From NCBI GenBank assembly GCA_036558305.1, contig DATBFX010000300.1, positions 1 through 19,182 of the forward strand: a stretch of DNA of 19,182 nt, in the 5' to 3' direction. Shown in pieces: positions 1-7,700 of the stretch. How positions within the stretch are numbered: the stretch's first letter is position 1; each line of letters opens with the position of its first letter. The position numbers were made by a program, and so were the translations under genes. The stretch is from DATBFX01 sp036558305. Lineage in GTDB: Bacteria; Chloroflexota; Chloroflexia; Thermomicrobiales; UBA6265. The notes under the pieces were generated by a model. That model worked only from the letters and a program-made list of their open reading frames with translations. It searched no databases and had not been told where the DNA came from.

Positions 1-104
1 ATCGTCCGGTCGTCTTTGCGGGGCCGGCCGCGGCCGGTCGGCGGCGGCGGGAGCAGCGGACGCAACCGCTCCCACTGCGCGTCCGTCAATGCATGTCGCT
101 TCAT
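1..104 (-). CDS. IS5-family (DUF4096 type) transposase, N-terminal part, cut by window edge
   Basis: Reading the minus strand from an ATG at 104 gives 34 codons running off the window. They begin MKRHALTDAQWERLRPLLPP and continue into a Gly/Arg/Pro-rich stretch ending near KDDRT. This is the characteristic N-terminus of the small IS5/IS427-group transposases (DUF4096), which carry the L-T-D-x-Q-W-x-x-L/I-x-P-L-L-P signature before the catalytic DDE domain. The DDE part lies beyond the window, so whether the element is intact cannot be judged. No good ribosome-binding site is visible, which is common for such transposases. The family call is secure from the motif; activity is unknown. Confidence 0.82.
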   Translation of the reverse strand, partial: MKRHALTDAQWERLRPLLPPPPTGRGRPRKDDRT

Positions 105-138
105 GCACCACAGCCTACCACATTTTGCCGACAGACCC
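105..138 (-). mobile_element. Probable terminal end of the IS5/IS427-type element
   Basis: On the minus strand the sequence GGGTCTGTCGGCAAAATG starts at position 138 and leads into the transposase ATG. It resembles the terminal inverted repeats of IS427-group elements and is followed outward by TA (139-140), a usual target for this group. Only one end is visible, so the matching repeat and target duplication cannot be confirmed. The exact boundary is an inference. Confidence 0.5.
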
Positions 139-140
139 TA

Positions 141-191
141 GCCCCCTTCAGGGGGCTTCGTAGGTTGAGCGCGGGGTCTTTAGCCCCGCGC
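141..191. repeat. Two tandem GC-rich hairpins (REP-like)
   Basis: Two perfect stem-loops lie back to back just outside the presumed IS end. The first is GCCCCC-TTCA-GGGGGC at 141-156. The second has 8-bp arms GCGCGGGG (169-176) and CCCCGCGC (184-191) around a 7-nt loop. Neither is followed by a clear T-run, so they look more like a repetitive extragenic palindrome pair than rho-independent terminators. They could also act as a transcription barrier for the IS. Confidence 0.55.
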
Positions 192-390
192 CGGGGCGGC
201 GCTGCCAAGGCGTTCACAACCGCCTTCGGCCCTCCGCCCTCTCGTTGGCACATCTCTTGCGGCGCGTCCCGGTTGCGCTTTTGCCACGATTCGACCGGCG
301 CCGTGACGAGGTTGCACGAGGCGATCGCTTAGACTCCGATCGACGCCTTCGCTTGGTCGGTGACTCCTTACCCGCGCGGAGGGTACGGCC
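192..390. other. Intergenic leader before the universal stress protein
   Basis: No open frame here has convincing protein character. The stretch presumably carries the promoter and leader of the gene starting at 391, but no clear -35/-10 pair stands out. A GGAGGG ribosome-binding site ends a few bases before that ATG. Confidence 0.4.
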
Positions 391-927
391 ATGTTCGACG
401 CGGTCTTGGTTCCCCTCGACGGTTCTCGCGAGGCCGAGGGGGCCGTGCCCTCGGCGATGGAAGAAGCGGCGCGACACGGCTGCCCGCTGGTCCTGATTCG
501 GGTCGTCCCGCGCCCGGAAACGGCAGAGGTGCGGGTTCCCCACGGCGGTCCGGCGCGGTGGCGGCAACCTTGGTCGCCGGTCGAGACCCGGGCGGCGGTC
601 GACTCGGTCCTGGGGTATCTGCGGGAGGTGGTCCTGCGTCACGGCCTGGCCCACGACACCGAGTTGGTCGCGCCGGTCGGCGATCCGTTTGGTCAAGTCG
701 AGCAGGAGATCGCACGCCGGTCCCGACCGCTCGTCGTCCTCGCGTGCGAACGAGGAATCGGCTCGCCGGTCTTGAGTGCCGACGAGCCGATGCGACGCTT
801 GTTGCTGACGGAAAAGGCCTCGGTGCTCCGGATTCAAGGTCCGCCAGAGGATGCGACGCCGGGTCGGCTGCCCGCGGACCATCACCCGATGACCGAACCC
901 GGCGGTGCCGGCGCCGCCTGGGTTTGA
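391..927 (+). CDS. Universal stress protein (UspA-like), 178 aa
   Basis: The N-terminus MFDAVLVPLDGSREAEGAV is the typical UspA first strand and helix (VLVPLDGS, Asp at residue 9). It is followed by a second strand (PLVLIRVV) and the late strand PLVVLACE, consistent with one Rossmann-like Usp domain over about residues 1-150. The ATP-binding signature G-x2-G-x9-G-S/T usually found near the C-terminus is not seen; the matching segment reads GIGSPVLSADEPMRRLLL. The protein may therefore be a non-ATP-binding, UspA-type member. Residues 151-178 are a low-complexity tail. Start choice: ATG at 391 has GGAGGG about 7 nt upstream. The gene converges on the KGG protein gene with a gap of only 12 nt. 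Confidence 0.85.
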   Translation: MFDAVLVPLDGSREAEGAVPSAMEEAARHGCPLVLIRVVPRPETAEVRVPHGGPARWRQPWSPVETRAAVDSVLGYLREVVLRHGLAHDTELVAPVGDPFGQVEQEIARRSRPLVVLACERGIGSPVLSADEPMRRLLLTEKASVLRIQGPPEDATPGRLPADHHPMTEPGGAGAAWV

Positions 928-939
928 CCGCCGAGGCGA

Positions 940-1182
940 TCAGCTACCCCGATTGCCTCCTTGATTGCCGCGGCTCTCGCCACCCTCCTTGCCGATCTCG
1001 GCCATGTGCTCGCGGTCCTGGCTGACGATCTCGCCGCCCTTGCGCCCGGCCTCGCGTGCCTCCTGCGAATCGAACTCGTGGGCCGTCCCCTTGTCATGGG
1101 CGGTGCGACCGCCTTCGGCCGCGATCTCGCGCTGCTTGTCGTCGTCCATGGCGGCGAAGCCGCGATTGCTCTTATCCGACAC
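940..1182 (-). CDS. KGG-repeat general stress protein, 80 aa
   Basis: This small, very hydrophilic protein starts SDKSNRGFAAMDDDKQREIA and carries three degenerate KGG-type units: EIAAEGGRTAH, EAGRKGGEIVS and EIGKEGGESRG. That is the architecture of the stress-induced KGG family (PF10685, related to GsiB and plant group-1 LEA proteins). These are thought to be disordered, hydration-related protectants. The GTG at 1182 is chosen because the family normally begins a few residues before RGFAAMD and because GAGGAG lies about 9 nt upstream. The tail from about residue 70 is Gly/Asn-rich. Pairing with a UspA-like neighbour supports a stress role, which remains an inference. Confidence 0.88.
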   Translation of the reverse strand: MSDKSNRGFAAMDDDKQREIAAEGGRTAHDKGTAHEFDSQEAREAGRKGGEIVSQDREHMAEIGKEGGESRGNQGGNRGS

Positions 1183-1402
1183 GACGGGTTCTCCTCTCGT
1201 ACTGCCGGTTCACCTCGAACCGGCCGATGGTAACGATGTCGGCCAAGCTGGAGCCTCGACGGACGCCGCCTCCGTAGATGCAGCGTTGACAATATTTACA
1301 AGAGCAAGTTCGATGGCAATATAGGTGATGATATTCGGGTATATTCGGTATTGATCAATTAATCATAGCTTTTTTGGCTAATTTGATTTATCTTCGCAAG
1401 AC
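1183..1402. promoter_or_regulatory. A+T-rich spacer upstream of the KGG gene
   Basis: From about 1285 to 1402 the base composition drops sharply to A+T-rich, unlike anything else in the window. It contains ATATTCGG twice at a 10-bp offset (1331-1338 and 1341-1348), an ATTGATCAAT palindrome (1351-1360) and TAGC/GCTA arms around a T-run. On the minus strand TTGATC (1353-1358) and TATCAT (1328-1333) form a weak promoter-like pair with a long 19-nt spacer that could drive the KGG gene. On the plus strand TTGACA (1286-1291) has no good -10 partner and no gene downstream. A regulatory function is an inference. Confidence 0.4.
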
Positions 1403-1930
1403 TTATTCGAAACGCAAATTCGCTGTTGCCTGCTCAGCCCCGCCCACCGGCGATGCCCGGTCAAGCGCGAGGCGAATGACGGCGATCGCGTCGTCGAGAT
1501 CGAACGGCTTCGTCAGCACGGGGGTCGGCACCGCGAGTTCGTCGAGCGAGACCGCGATGCAGGGGTCGGTCAGCGCCGTGCAGACGACGATCGGGATCAC
1601 TGCCGTCGCCGCATCGCGGCGAAGCTCCCGCAGCAACTCGAGCCCGCTGGTCCGGCCGTCGAAGACGAGGTCGAGGACGATGGCGTCGGGAGCCAGGGAG
1701 GCGATTTCCCGCGGGGTCGGCACGCTCGCCAGCCCGGTGACGCGGCACCCTTCGTCCGCGAGCATCTCGCCAAAAATGTTCAGGATGGCCGGTTCGTCGT
1801 CGACGACCAGGACGTGGCGCCGCCGCACCCGGTCCGCGCTCGTGACGGTCGACACGCGGAGGACGGCCGTCTGTTCCCCCCTCGGCGGCAGACAAGTCCC
1901 GACGTCGCGTACCCGGTCCGCGGCAATCAT
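1403..1930 (-). CDS. Single-domain response regulator (receiver), 175 aa
   Basis: Residues about 38-157 form a complete receiver domain. The acidic pair is D44-D45 (VLVVDDEP), the phosphoacceptor D87 (IVLDLVF), the switch Thr T118 (VVCTAL) and the conserved Lys K141 (LTKPFDLDD). There is no DNA-binding or enzymatic output domain; only about 18 residues follow the last helix. It therefore probably acts as a CheY/Spo0F-like phosphorelay or protein-interaction switch. The ATG at 1930 is preferred because GGAGG lies 7 nt upstream and because it overlaps the stop of the upstream gene as ATGA. Roughly 35 residues precede the domain and may be poorly ordered. The kinase encoded at 4750-8025 has no receiver and is a plausible partner, by inference. 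Confidence 0.88.
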   Translation of the reverse strand: MIAADRVRDVGTCLPPRGEQTAVLRVSTVTSADRVRRRHVLVVDDEPAILNIFGEMLADEGCRVTGLASVPTPREIASLAPDAIVLDLVFDGRTSGLELLRELRRDAATAVIPIVVCTALTDPCIAVSLDELAVPTPVLTKPFDLDDAIAVIRLALDRASPVGGAEQATANLRFE

Positions 1931-2265
1931 CCCACCGCCTCCGACGACAGCGGCGGGGTCGTCACCCAGTCGTGGGCGGCCGACGGCGGTTGTGGCGGAA
2001 TCTCGGTCCGCGCTACCACAGAACAACCGTGCGGTCGACCGGCGACGAAGCCGACGATGTTCTCGCCCACGGCAAACCAGCGGATGCCGGCACCGGCACC
2101 GCCCAGAACGCCGATCGCATCGGGCGTGGCGTCGGCTTCGCTTGGTCCCCCGCCGGACCAACGGGCTCCCAACCGATCGCCGAATATGTCCGACGACTCA
2201 TGTCCGCGCCAGACGGCGGCCAGGTGGAGGTCGTAGAGACCGGCCAACGTGCGGGGCGAAAGCAT
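1927..2265 (-). CDS. Hypothetical protein, 112 aa, coupled to the response regulator
   Basis: No known family is recognised. The frame begins MLSPRTLAGLYDLHLAAVWR, continues through a Gly-rich middle containing GVLGGAGAGIRWFAVGENIVG, and ends in a polar tail. There is no membrane segment or signal peptide. Evidence that it is real: ATG at 2265 has GAGG about 7 nt upstream, the composition is protein-like with balanced Trp, Phe, Tyr and Leu, and its TGA overlaps the ATG of the response regulator (ATGA at 1930-1927). That overlap is a classic translational-coupling arrangement. By context it may work with the receiver. It is divergent from the HTH regulator. Function unknown. Confidence 0.6.
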   Translation of the reverse strand: MLSPRTLAGLYDLHLAAVWRGHESSDIFGDRLGARWSGGGPSEADATPDAIGVLGGAGAGIRWFAVGENIVGFVAGRPHGCSVVARTEIPPQPPSAAHDWVTTPPLSSEAVG

Positions 2266-2480
2266 CGGGGACCTCGACCAGCTCGGGCAGCGGGTGTCAC
2301 GTCGACGACGCCAAGAGGGAAGGACCGCTGGACCTCTGTGACAGGCGGAACCTACACAGTCCATCGGTACCTGTCCATCGTTTTTCGTGCATAGGCACCG
2401 CGACCAACAAGGCACTAAACTTGCGTACGCGGTCTCCGCGACGTCTCCGCTCGACATTGCACCACGAAGGAGCGAACAGC
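2266..2480. promoter_or_regulatory. Divergent control region between the response-regulator pair and the HTH gene
   Basis: This 215-bp spacer must hold promoters for both directions. The octamer GTCCATCG occurs twice in direct orientation at 2359-2366 and 2373-2380, a 14-bp offset, and could be a regulator half-site pair. An AAGGAG ribosome-binding site sits just before the HTH start at 2481. No promoter hexamers stand out. Autoregulation by the neighbouring HTH protein is a guess. Confidence 0.4.
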
Positions 2481-2969
2481 ATGGATGCGGAGTCGACATT
2501 GGGACAGGTCATCCGCACGCGCCGCCTCGCGTTGGGCTTGACCCAGGAGGAGTTGGCGGAGCGGATCGGCGACGGCGTACGGCAAGCCGAGGTTTCGCGG
2601 CTGGAGTGCGACCGGGTGACGCTGCCTCGGCGGCGCCGGATGGAACGCATCGCCGCCGCATTGGACCTCCCGCTCGGCCAACTCCTGGCCACGGCCGGTT
2701 GGTCCGGCGCCGACGGTGCGTTCCGGCCAGGGCCGCCGGCGGCGTCGCAGGCCGGTACGTCTTTCGGACCCGCCGCGACCGACCCCGACGCATCCTCGGG
2801 GCAGTACGCCACGCCCGCCATGACCGATCTCCGCCACGCGTTGGTCCGTGCCCAGGAACTCCACTGGCGCACGTTGCAGCTCCTCGACACCTCGCGCGAT
2901 CTGGCGGCGCGTTGGGATGCGGGTCGGCCGACCCGACTTCGTTCTCAATCAGCCCGCACCTCCGGCTGA
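2481..2969 (+). CDS. XRE/Cro-type helix-turn-helix regulator, 162 aa
   Basis: Residues about 7-70 form an HTH_3 (XRE) domain: LGQVIRTRRLALGLTQEELA, then RQAEVSRLECD and a basic region, ending in the usual AALDLPLGQLL helix. Residues 75-112 are a Gly/Ala/Pro-rich linker. Residues 114-146 look helical (LRHALVRAQELHWRTLQLLD) and may be a dimerisation or sensing segment; no enzyme domain is visible. The frame is open far upstream, but ATG at 2481 is chosen because AAGGAG lies about 9 nt before it and the XRE domain starts right after. It heads the plus-strand signalling genes and is divergent from the response-regulator pair, so it may regulate both sides. Confidence 0.82.
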   Translation: MDAESTLGQVIRTRRLALGLTQEELAERIGDGVRQAEVSRLECDRVTLPRRRRMERIAAALDLPLGQLLATAGWSGADGAFRPGPPAASQAGTSFGPAATDPDASSGQYATPAMTDLRHALVRAQELHWRTLQLLDTSRDLAARWDAGRPTRLRSQSARTSG

Positions 2970-3136
2970 GCAACGAAGCGCCGGGGTCCCTGCCGTTTCC
3001 GAGGCGGGTTTGGACCCGTGTTCGGTATCGACGACGAATCCGCGAGACGCGACGAGTATCCGGCGAACCAGACCGGCATCGTCTCCACTCCGCGACCGGA
3101 GCCGACAGGCTCGGCGGAACCGATCGGACCCCGATC

Positions 3137-3406
3137 ATGACCGCCGACATCGGGCAGCAACCGCAGGCGACCCGGTACGCCACGTCCCGGGCGCGGACAC
3201 CGACCCCGTCCGAGCTGCGCCGGTCAGCGGTATCCCTGGTCCACCATGCCGAGTCGAGCGCGGCGCACGTGGCCGCCACGCACCAACTGATCGGTGCTTC
3301 GTCCCTCCTCCTGGAAACCGTCGGGGCCGCCATCCTCCGCCATCGGCGGGCCGCGATCGAAACCGCACTCGCCGCGCGACTGCTGGCAACGGGCGAAGGC
3401 GGGTAA
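3137..3406 (+). CDS. Small hypothetical protein, 89 aa
   Basis: No family is recognised. The first 25 residues are polar (MTADIGQQPQATRYATSRAR). Residues 26-85 look like one or two amphipathic helices (SELRRSAVSLVHHAES, then QLIGASSLLLETVGAAILRH). There is no signal peptide and no confident membrane span. The ribosome-binding site is weak, so existence rests on the protein-like composition of the helical part and its position in a 565-bp gap between two same-strand genes. It faintly recalls the C-terminal helical segment of the preceding HTH protein (LRHALVRAQ...LLDTS). Alternatively this could be non-coding. Confidence 0.42.
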   Translation: MTADIGQQPQATRYATSRARTPTPSELRRSAVSLVHHAESSAAHVAATHQLIGASSLLLETVGAAILRHRRAAIETALAARLLATGEGG

Positions 3407-3534
3407 TCCGCACCGGGCGCGACGATGCTGCTCCCGGTCGTGCCGGCACTGGCACGGACGATGCGACACCACGCGCGGCGGCGGCGGAGTCGCCTGCCAT
3501 GGAGGCGACGGGTCCGCCGCGAACGGAGTCTCCC

Positions 3535-4590
3535 GTGAGCAATGGACGGGATATCGTCGTCGTCGGCGCCTCCGCCGGCGGGATTCAGGCCCTGCTCGCG
3601 ATGGTCCACGGGTTGCCGGCCGATTTTCCGGGCGCGGTCTTCGTCGTCGTCCACACGTCGCCTCAGGCACCGAGCGTTCTGCCTCACCTTTTGGCGCGGG
3701 CCGGTCAACTCCCTGCCAAGCACGCCGAACACGGCGAACCGATCGTTGCCGGCCGCATCTACGTCGCGCCGCCGGACCAGCACCTCCTCGTCCGCCCCGG
3801 GTACGTCGAGTTGAGGCACGGACCGCGCGAGAACCACTCGCGACCGGCCGTCGATCCGTTGTTCCGTTCGGCCTCCCGCGCCTACGGGCCGCGCGTCACC
3901 GGCGTCGTCCTCTCCGGTGCCCTCGGCGACGGCAGCGCCGGACTGCTCTCGATCAAAGCCCGCGGCGGAATCGCCATCGTCCAGGACCCGAGCGAGGCGA
4001 TCGTCGAGGGAATGCCACGCAGCGCCCTCAGGCTCGTCGATGTCGATTGCACCCTGCCGGCGGCCAAGATCGCACCCGCCCTGGTGCACTTCGCCAACGA
4101 ACCGATTAGCGCCAGAGGAGACGCCGCCATGAGCGACCCCGACGAGCAGGCCGAGGAGACGATCCGCACCGACATCGCCGAGCAGGCGGACGACCGGCGG
4201 CACAACGAGCTGACCCTTTTCACCTGCCCCGACTGCGGCGGCAGCATGTGGCAGGTCGACGAGGGACCGCTGTTGCGGTTCCGCTGCCACGTCGGCCACG
4301 CGTTCGGGCCCGAGGCCCTGCTCAACCTGAAATCCGACGAACTGGAAGCCGCGCTCTGGACCTGCGTCCGGCTCCTGACCGAAAAGGCGACCCTGACGCG
4401 GCAGCTCGCGACCCGGACGACGATGAGCGGCAACGGCCGCCGAGCCAAGCGCGTGGAGGAGCAAGCAGAACTCGACGAGCAGCACGCCCGGGTCATTCGG
4501 GAACTCCTCGAATCGATGCCCAACCCGGTCGGTCAGGCGACGGCGGTCACGATGGCGCTCGAAGAGGGCAACGGCGGCGGCCACCCCTAG
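3535..4590 (+). CDS. CheB-type protein-glutamate methylesterase with C-terminal zinc-ribbon, 351 aa
   Basis: Residues 5-190 are a CheB catalytic domain with the expected triad: S13 in VVGASAGG, H40 in VVVHTSP and D132 in SGALGDGSAG. CheB removes methyl groups from, or deamidates, glutamyl/glutaminyl residues of chemoreceptors. There is no N-terminal receiver, so it is not controlled like classical CheB. Residues 229-256 contain CPDC (C231, C234) and CHVGH (C251, H255), a putative zinc site known behind some stand-alone CheB proteins. A helical region rich in Glu/Arg follows, to about 340. GTG at 3535 is preferred (GGAG 6 nt upstream) over an in-frame ATG at 3499. An AGGAG plus ATG combination inside the gene at 4116-4131 could permit a second start. 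Confidence 0.85.
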   Translation: MSNGRDIVVVGASAGGIQALLAMVHGLPADFPGAVFVVVHTSPQAPSVLPHLLARAGQLPAKHAEHGEPIVAGRIYVAPPDQHLLVRPGYVELRHGPRENHSRPAVDPLFRSASRAYGPRVTGVVLSGALGDGSAGLLSIKARGGIAIVQDPSEAIVEGMPRSALRLVDVDCTLPAAKIAPALVHFANEPISARGDAAMSDPDEQAEETIRTDIAEQADDRRHNELTLFTCPDCGGSMWQVDEGPLLRFRCHVGHAFGPEALLNLKSDELEAALWTCVRLLTEKATLTRQLATRTTMSGNGRRAKRVEEQAELDEQHARVIRELLESMPNPVGQATAVTMALEEGNGGGHP

Positions 4591-4749
4591 CTCACCGAAC
4601 CCCGGACCGAGGGGCGCCGCTTGCTGCGCCTCCCGCCCCGACGGCTCGCATCCTTCGCAATCCCCCGGCAGAGCGCGCGCGGTAAGATTCCCCCACCGAC
4701 GTTGAACCCGTTGGGACAACGTCCTCGGTACGGCTAGGATGTCGAAGCG
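4591..4749. promoter_or_regulatory. Spacer between the two CheB-containing genes
   Basis: This 159-bp spacer carries TTGGGA (4711-4716) and TAGGAT (4735-4740) separated by 18 nt. They resemble a weak promoter, but they would place the transcript start almost at the ATG. An imperfect CCCC/GGGG repeat near 4600-4612 could be a weak attenuator. Separate transcription of the kinase gene is possible but unproven. Confidence 0.25.
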
Positions 4750-7700
4750 ATGGCGGACCAGGCAGCCGACAGCAGGCAGTTCCCGCACCTGATCGTCGTC
4801 GGTGCCTCGGCGGGCGGCATCGAGGCCCTCTCGGCGCTCGTCTCCGGTTTGCCGGCCGACTTGCCGGCGCCGATCGTCGTCGCCCAACACCTCAGTCCGC
4901 ACCGGATCAGTTCGCTGGCCGAGATCCTGTCCCGGCGCGCCCCCTTGCCCGTCCGCACCGTGCAGGCGCACGAGCCGCTCGAACCCGGCGTCATTTTCGT
5001 CGTCCCGCCGAATCGGGACGTGACGATCACCGATCACGAGGTCCAGGTCCACCTCGAAGACGGCACCGGCCCGCGTCCATCGGTCGATCTTCTCTTCCAG
5101 AGCGCGGCCGCCATCTACGGCGAGGACCTGATTGCCGTCATCCTCTCCGGTTCCGGCTCCGACGGCGCGGCCGGCGCCCGCGAAGTCAAGCAGGCCGGCG
5201 GCACCGTCATCGTCCAAAACCCCGAGACCGCCTCGTTCCCGGGGATGCCGCTCTCGCTCGCTCCCTCGATCGTCGACATCGTCGCCAATCCCGAGACCAT
5301 GGGTCGCCTCCTGCACGACCTGGTCAGCGGCACCTTCACCGTCCCGACCCCGACCGAAGACGATCAACTGCGGAGCTTCCTCGATCAACTCCGCGAAGAG
5401 AGCGGCATCGATTTCACCTCCTACAAGCAACCGACGATCTTGCGCCGCCTCCAGCGCCGCATGGCTGCGACTTCCCAACCGACGCTCGGCGACTACGTCC
5501 GCCACGTCCGCCGCCACCCCGAGGAGCGCCAGCGCCTGATCGCCAGCTTCCTGATCAAGGTGACCGAGTTCTTCCGCGATGGCGACCTCTTCACCTACCT
5601 GCGGGAACAGGTGCTGCCGGAGCTGATCGCCGAGGCCCGCCAACGCGGCGGCGAACTCCGCCTCTGGTCGGCCGGCTGCGCCACCGGCGAGGAGGCCTAC
5701 TCGCTGGCGATGATCGTCGCCGAACTGATCGGCGAGGCCGAGGGCGACGTCAGCGTCCGCATCTTCGCCACCGACCTCGACACCGAAGCGGTCGGCTTCG
5801 CCCGCCATGGCGTCTACCCGGCGCGCGCCCTGGCCACCGTCCCGTCCGCGATGCTGGACCGCTACTTCACCGAGCACAACGGTGACTACGAGGTCAAGAA
5901 GTCGTTGCGCAGTCTGCTCGTCTTCGGCGAGCACGACCTCGGCCAACGCGCCCCCTTCCCGCGGATCGACCTCATCCTCTGCCGCAACGTCCTGATCTAT
6001 TTCACCGCCGGCCTGCAGCGACGCGCGTTGCAACTCTTCGCCTTCTCCCTGCGACCCGGCGGCTACCTGGTGCTCGGCAAATCGGAATCGGTCAGCCCCT
6101 TGGCCGAGTATTTCGTGGTCGACCAACCACGGCTCAAGGTATTCCGGCGGGCAGGAGACCGGGCGCTGATCCCGCCGAGCCGGATCAAGGAATCGCTCTC
6201 GATCACCCCACCGCGCCCGGTACCGCCGCGCCTGAGCATGCCGGTCCCGAGCGCGCGCCCCGGCCGGCCGGGGCGCGACCCCCACCGGCTCCGCCCCGGC
6301 GCCCGCTCGGAACAGATCCTGCTCCCCTTGCCCTTCGCCGTCGTCGTCGTCGATCGCGACTACGACATCCAATCGATCAACTCGGTCGCCCGTCGCATCT
6401 TCGGCATCCACAGCGGGGCCCTCGATCGCGACTTCGTCCACCTCATCCAACACTTCCCCTCGCCTCCCCTGCGGCGGGTCATCGACCAGGCCTTCGCCGG
6501 TCAGTCGACCGAACCGACGCTCGTGTCGTCCGACGGCGAAGACGAAGAGGCGGCCCGCGTCCTCGAGGTCAGCGCCTATCCCGTGTCCATGCCGTCCGAC
6601 GACGAGGACGGCGCCTTCGTGGCACTGGTCGCCAGCGACGTCTCCGAACGCGAGCGACTTCGCCGCGCCCACGACGGGTCGAGCGCCCAGGTCAGCCGGC
6701 TCACCGCCGCCAACGAAGAGGTCCTGGCCGCCAACCTGGAACTGACCAGCACGATCGCCAAACTCCGCGCCGAAAACGAGGAGCTACTCGTCGCCACCGA
6801 AGAGGTGCAGGCCGCTACCGAAGAGGTCGAGACCCTCAACGAGGAGTTGCAGGCCAGCAACGAGGAGTTGGAGACGCTCAACGAAGAGTTGCAGGCGACG
6901 GTCGAGGAACTCAACACCACCAACGACGACCTCGAAGCCCGGACGGTCGAACTTCAAGAATTGGCCGTCACCAGCGACGCGGCCCGCGGGCGCCTGGAGG
7001 CCGTTCTCGCCAGCATCAGCGACGCCGTCGTCGCGGTCGACGAGCACGGCAACGTCGTCCAGACGAACGCCGCCTACGACGCGACGTTCGGCACGGTACC
7101 CACCCCGACCCCGGAAGACGACAACGGCCGTCCCCTCCCGGTGGAGGCAACACCGCTCCAACGCGCGGCGCGCGGCGAGATCTTCACGACGTCCTTCACG
7201 ATCACCGCCGAAGACGGTTCGCGTCGCTGGTTCGAAGCCGACGGCCGGTCGATGCCCGGCGAGGACGGCCGCCTCGGCGTCGTCACGATCCGCGACATCA
7301 CCGAGCGCAGTCTGCGCCACCTCCAGGAAGAATGGCTGGGTATCGCCAGCCACGAGTTGCGGACCCCCCTGACCGCCCTCCAGGCCTATCTCCAACTCGC
7401 CGCGCGCGCGCTACCGCCGGCGAACGCGGAGCGTGCCCGCGGTCACCTCAATCGCGCGATCGCCCAGACCCGGCGGATCGACATCCTCGTCGCCCAACTG
7501 ATCGAGGCGACCCGTTTCCAGGAAGGGCGGCTAACCCTCGACCAATCCCCGGTCGATCTCCGCGCCGTCGTCCGGCGCGCCGTCGAAACGGCGGAAGTCC
7601 TGACCGCGGATCAGTCGATCGCCTTGGCCGACCAGACGACGACCGCGACGGTCATCGGCGACGGGACCCGCCTGGAGCAGGTCGTCCTCAACCTGCTGAC

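Noticed and set aside
1374..2480. Extended N-terminus for the XRE regulator
   Set aside because: The frame is open upstream, but the added sequence is Arg/Ser/Pro-rich, antisense to the response regulator, and lacks a ribosome-binding site. The start at 2481 has AAGGAG and fits the family.
2509..6672. Very long open frame on the minus strand opposite the CheB and kinase genes
   Set aside because: It is antisense to two genes with complete catalytic motifs, and its translation is dominated by Arg, Gly, Asp and Glu with no recognisable domain. Such open antisense frames are expected in G+C-rich coding DNA.
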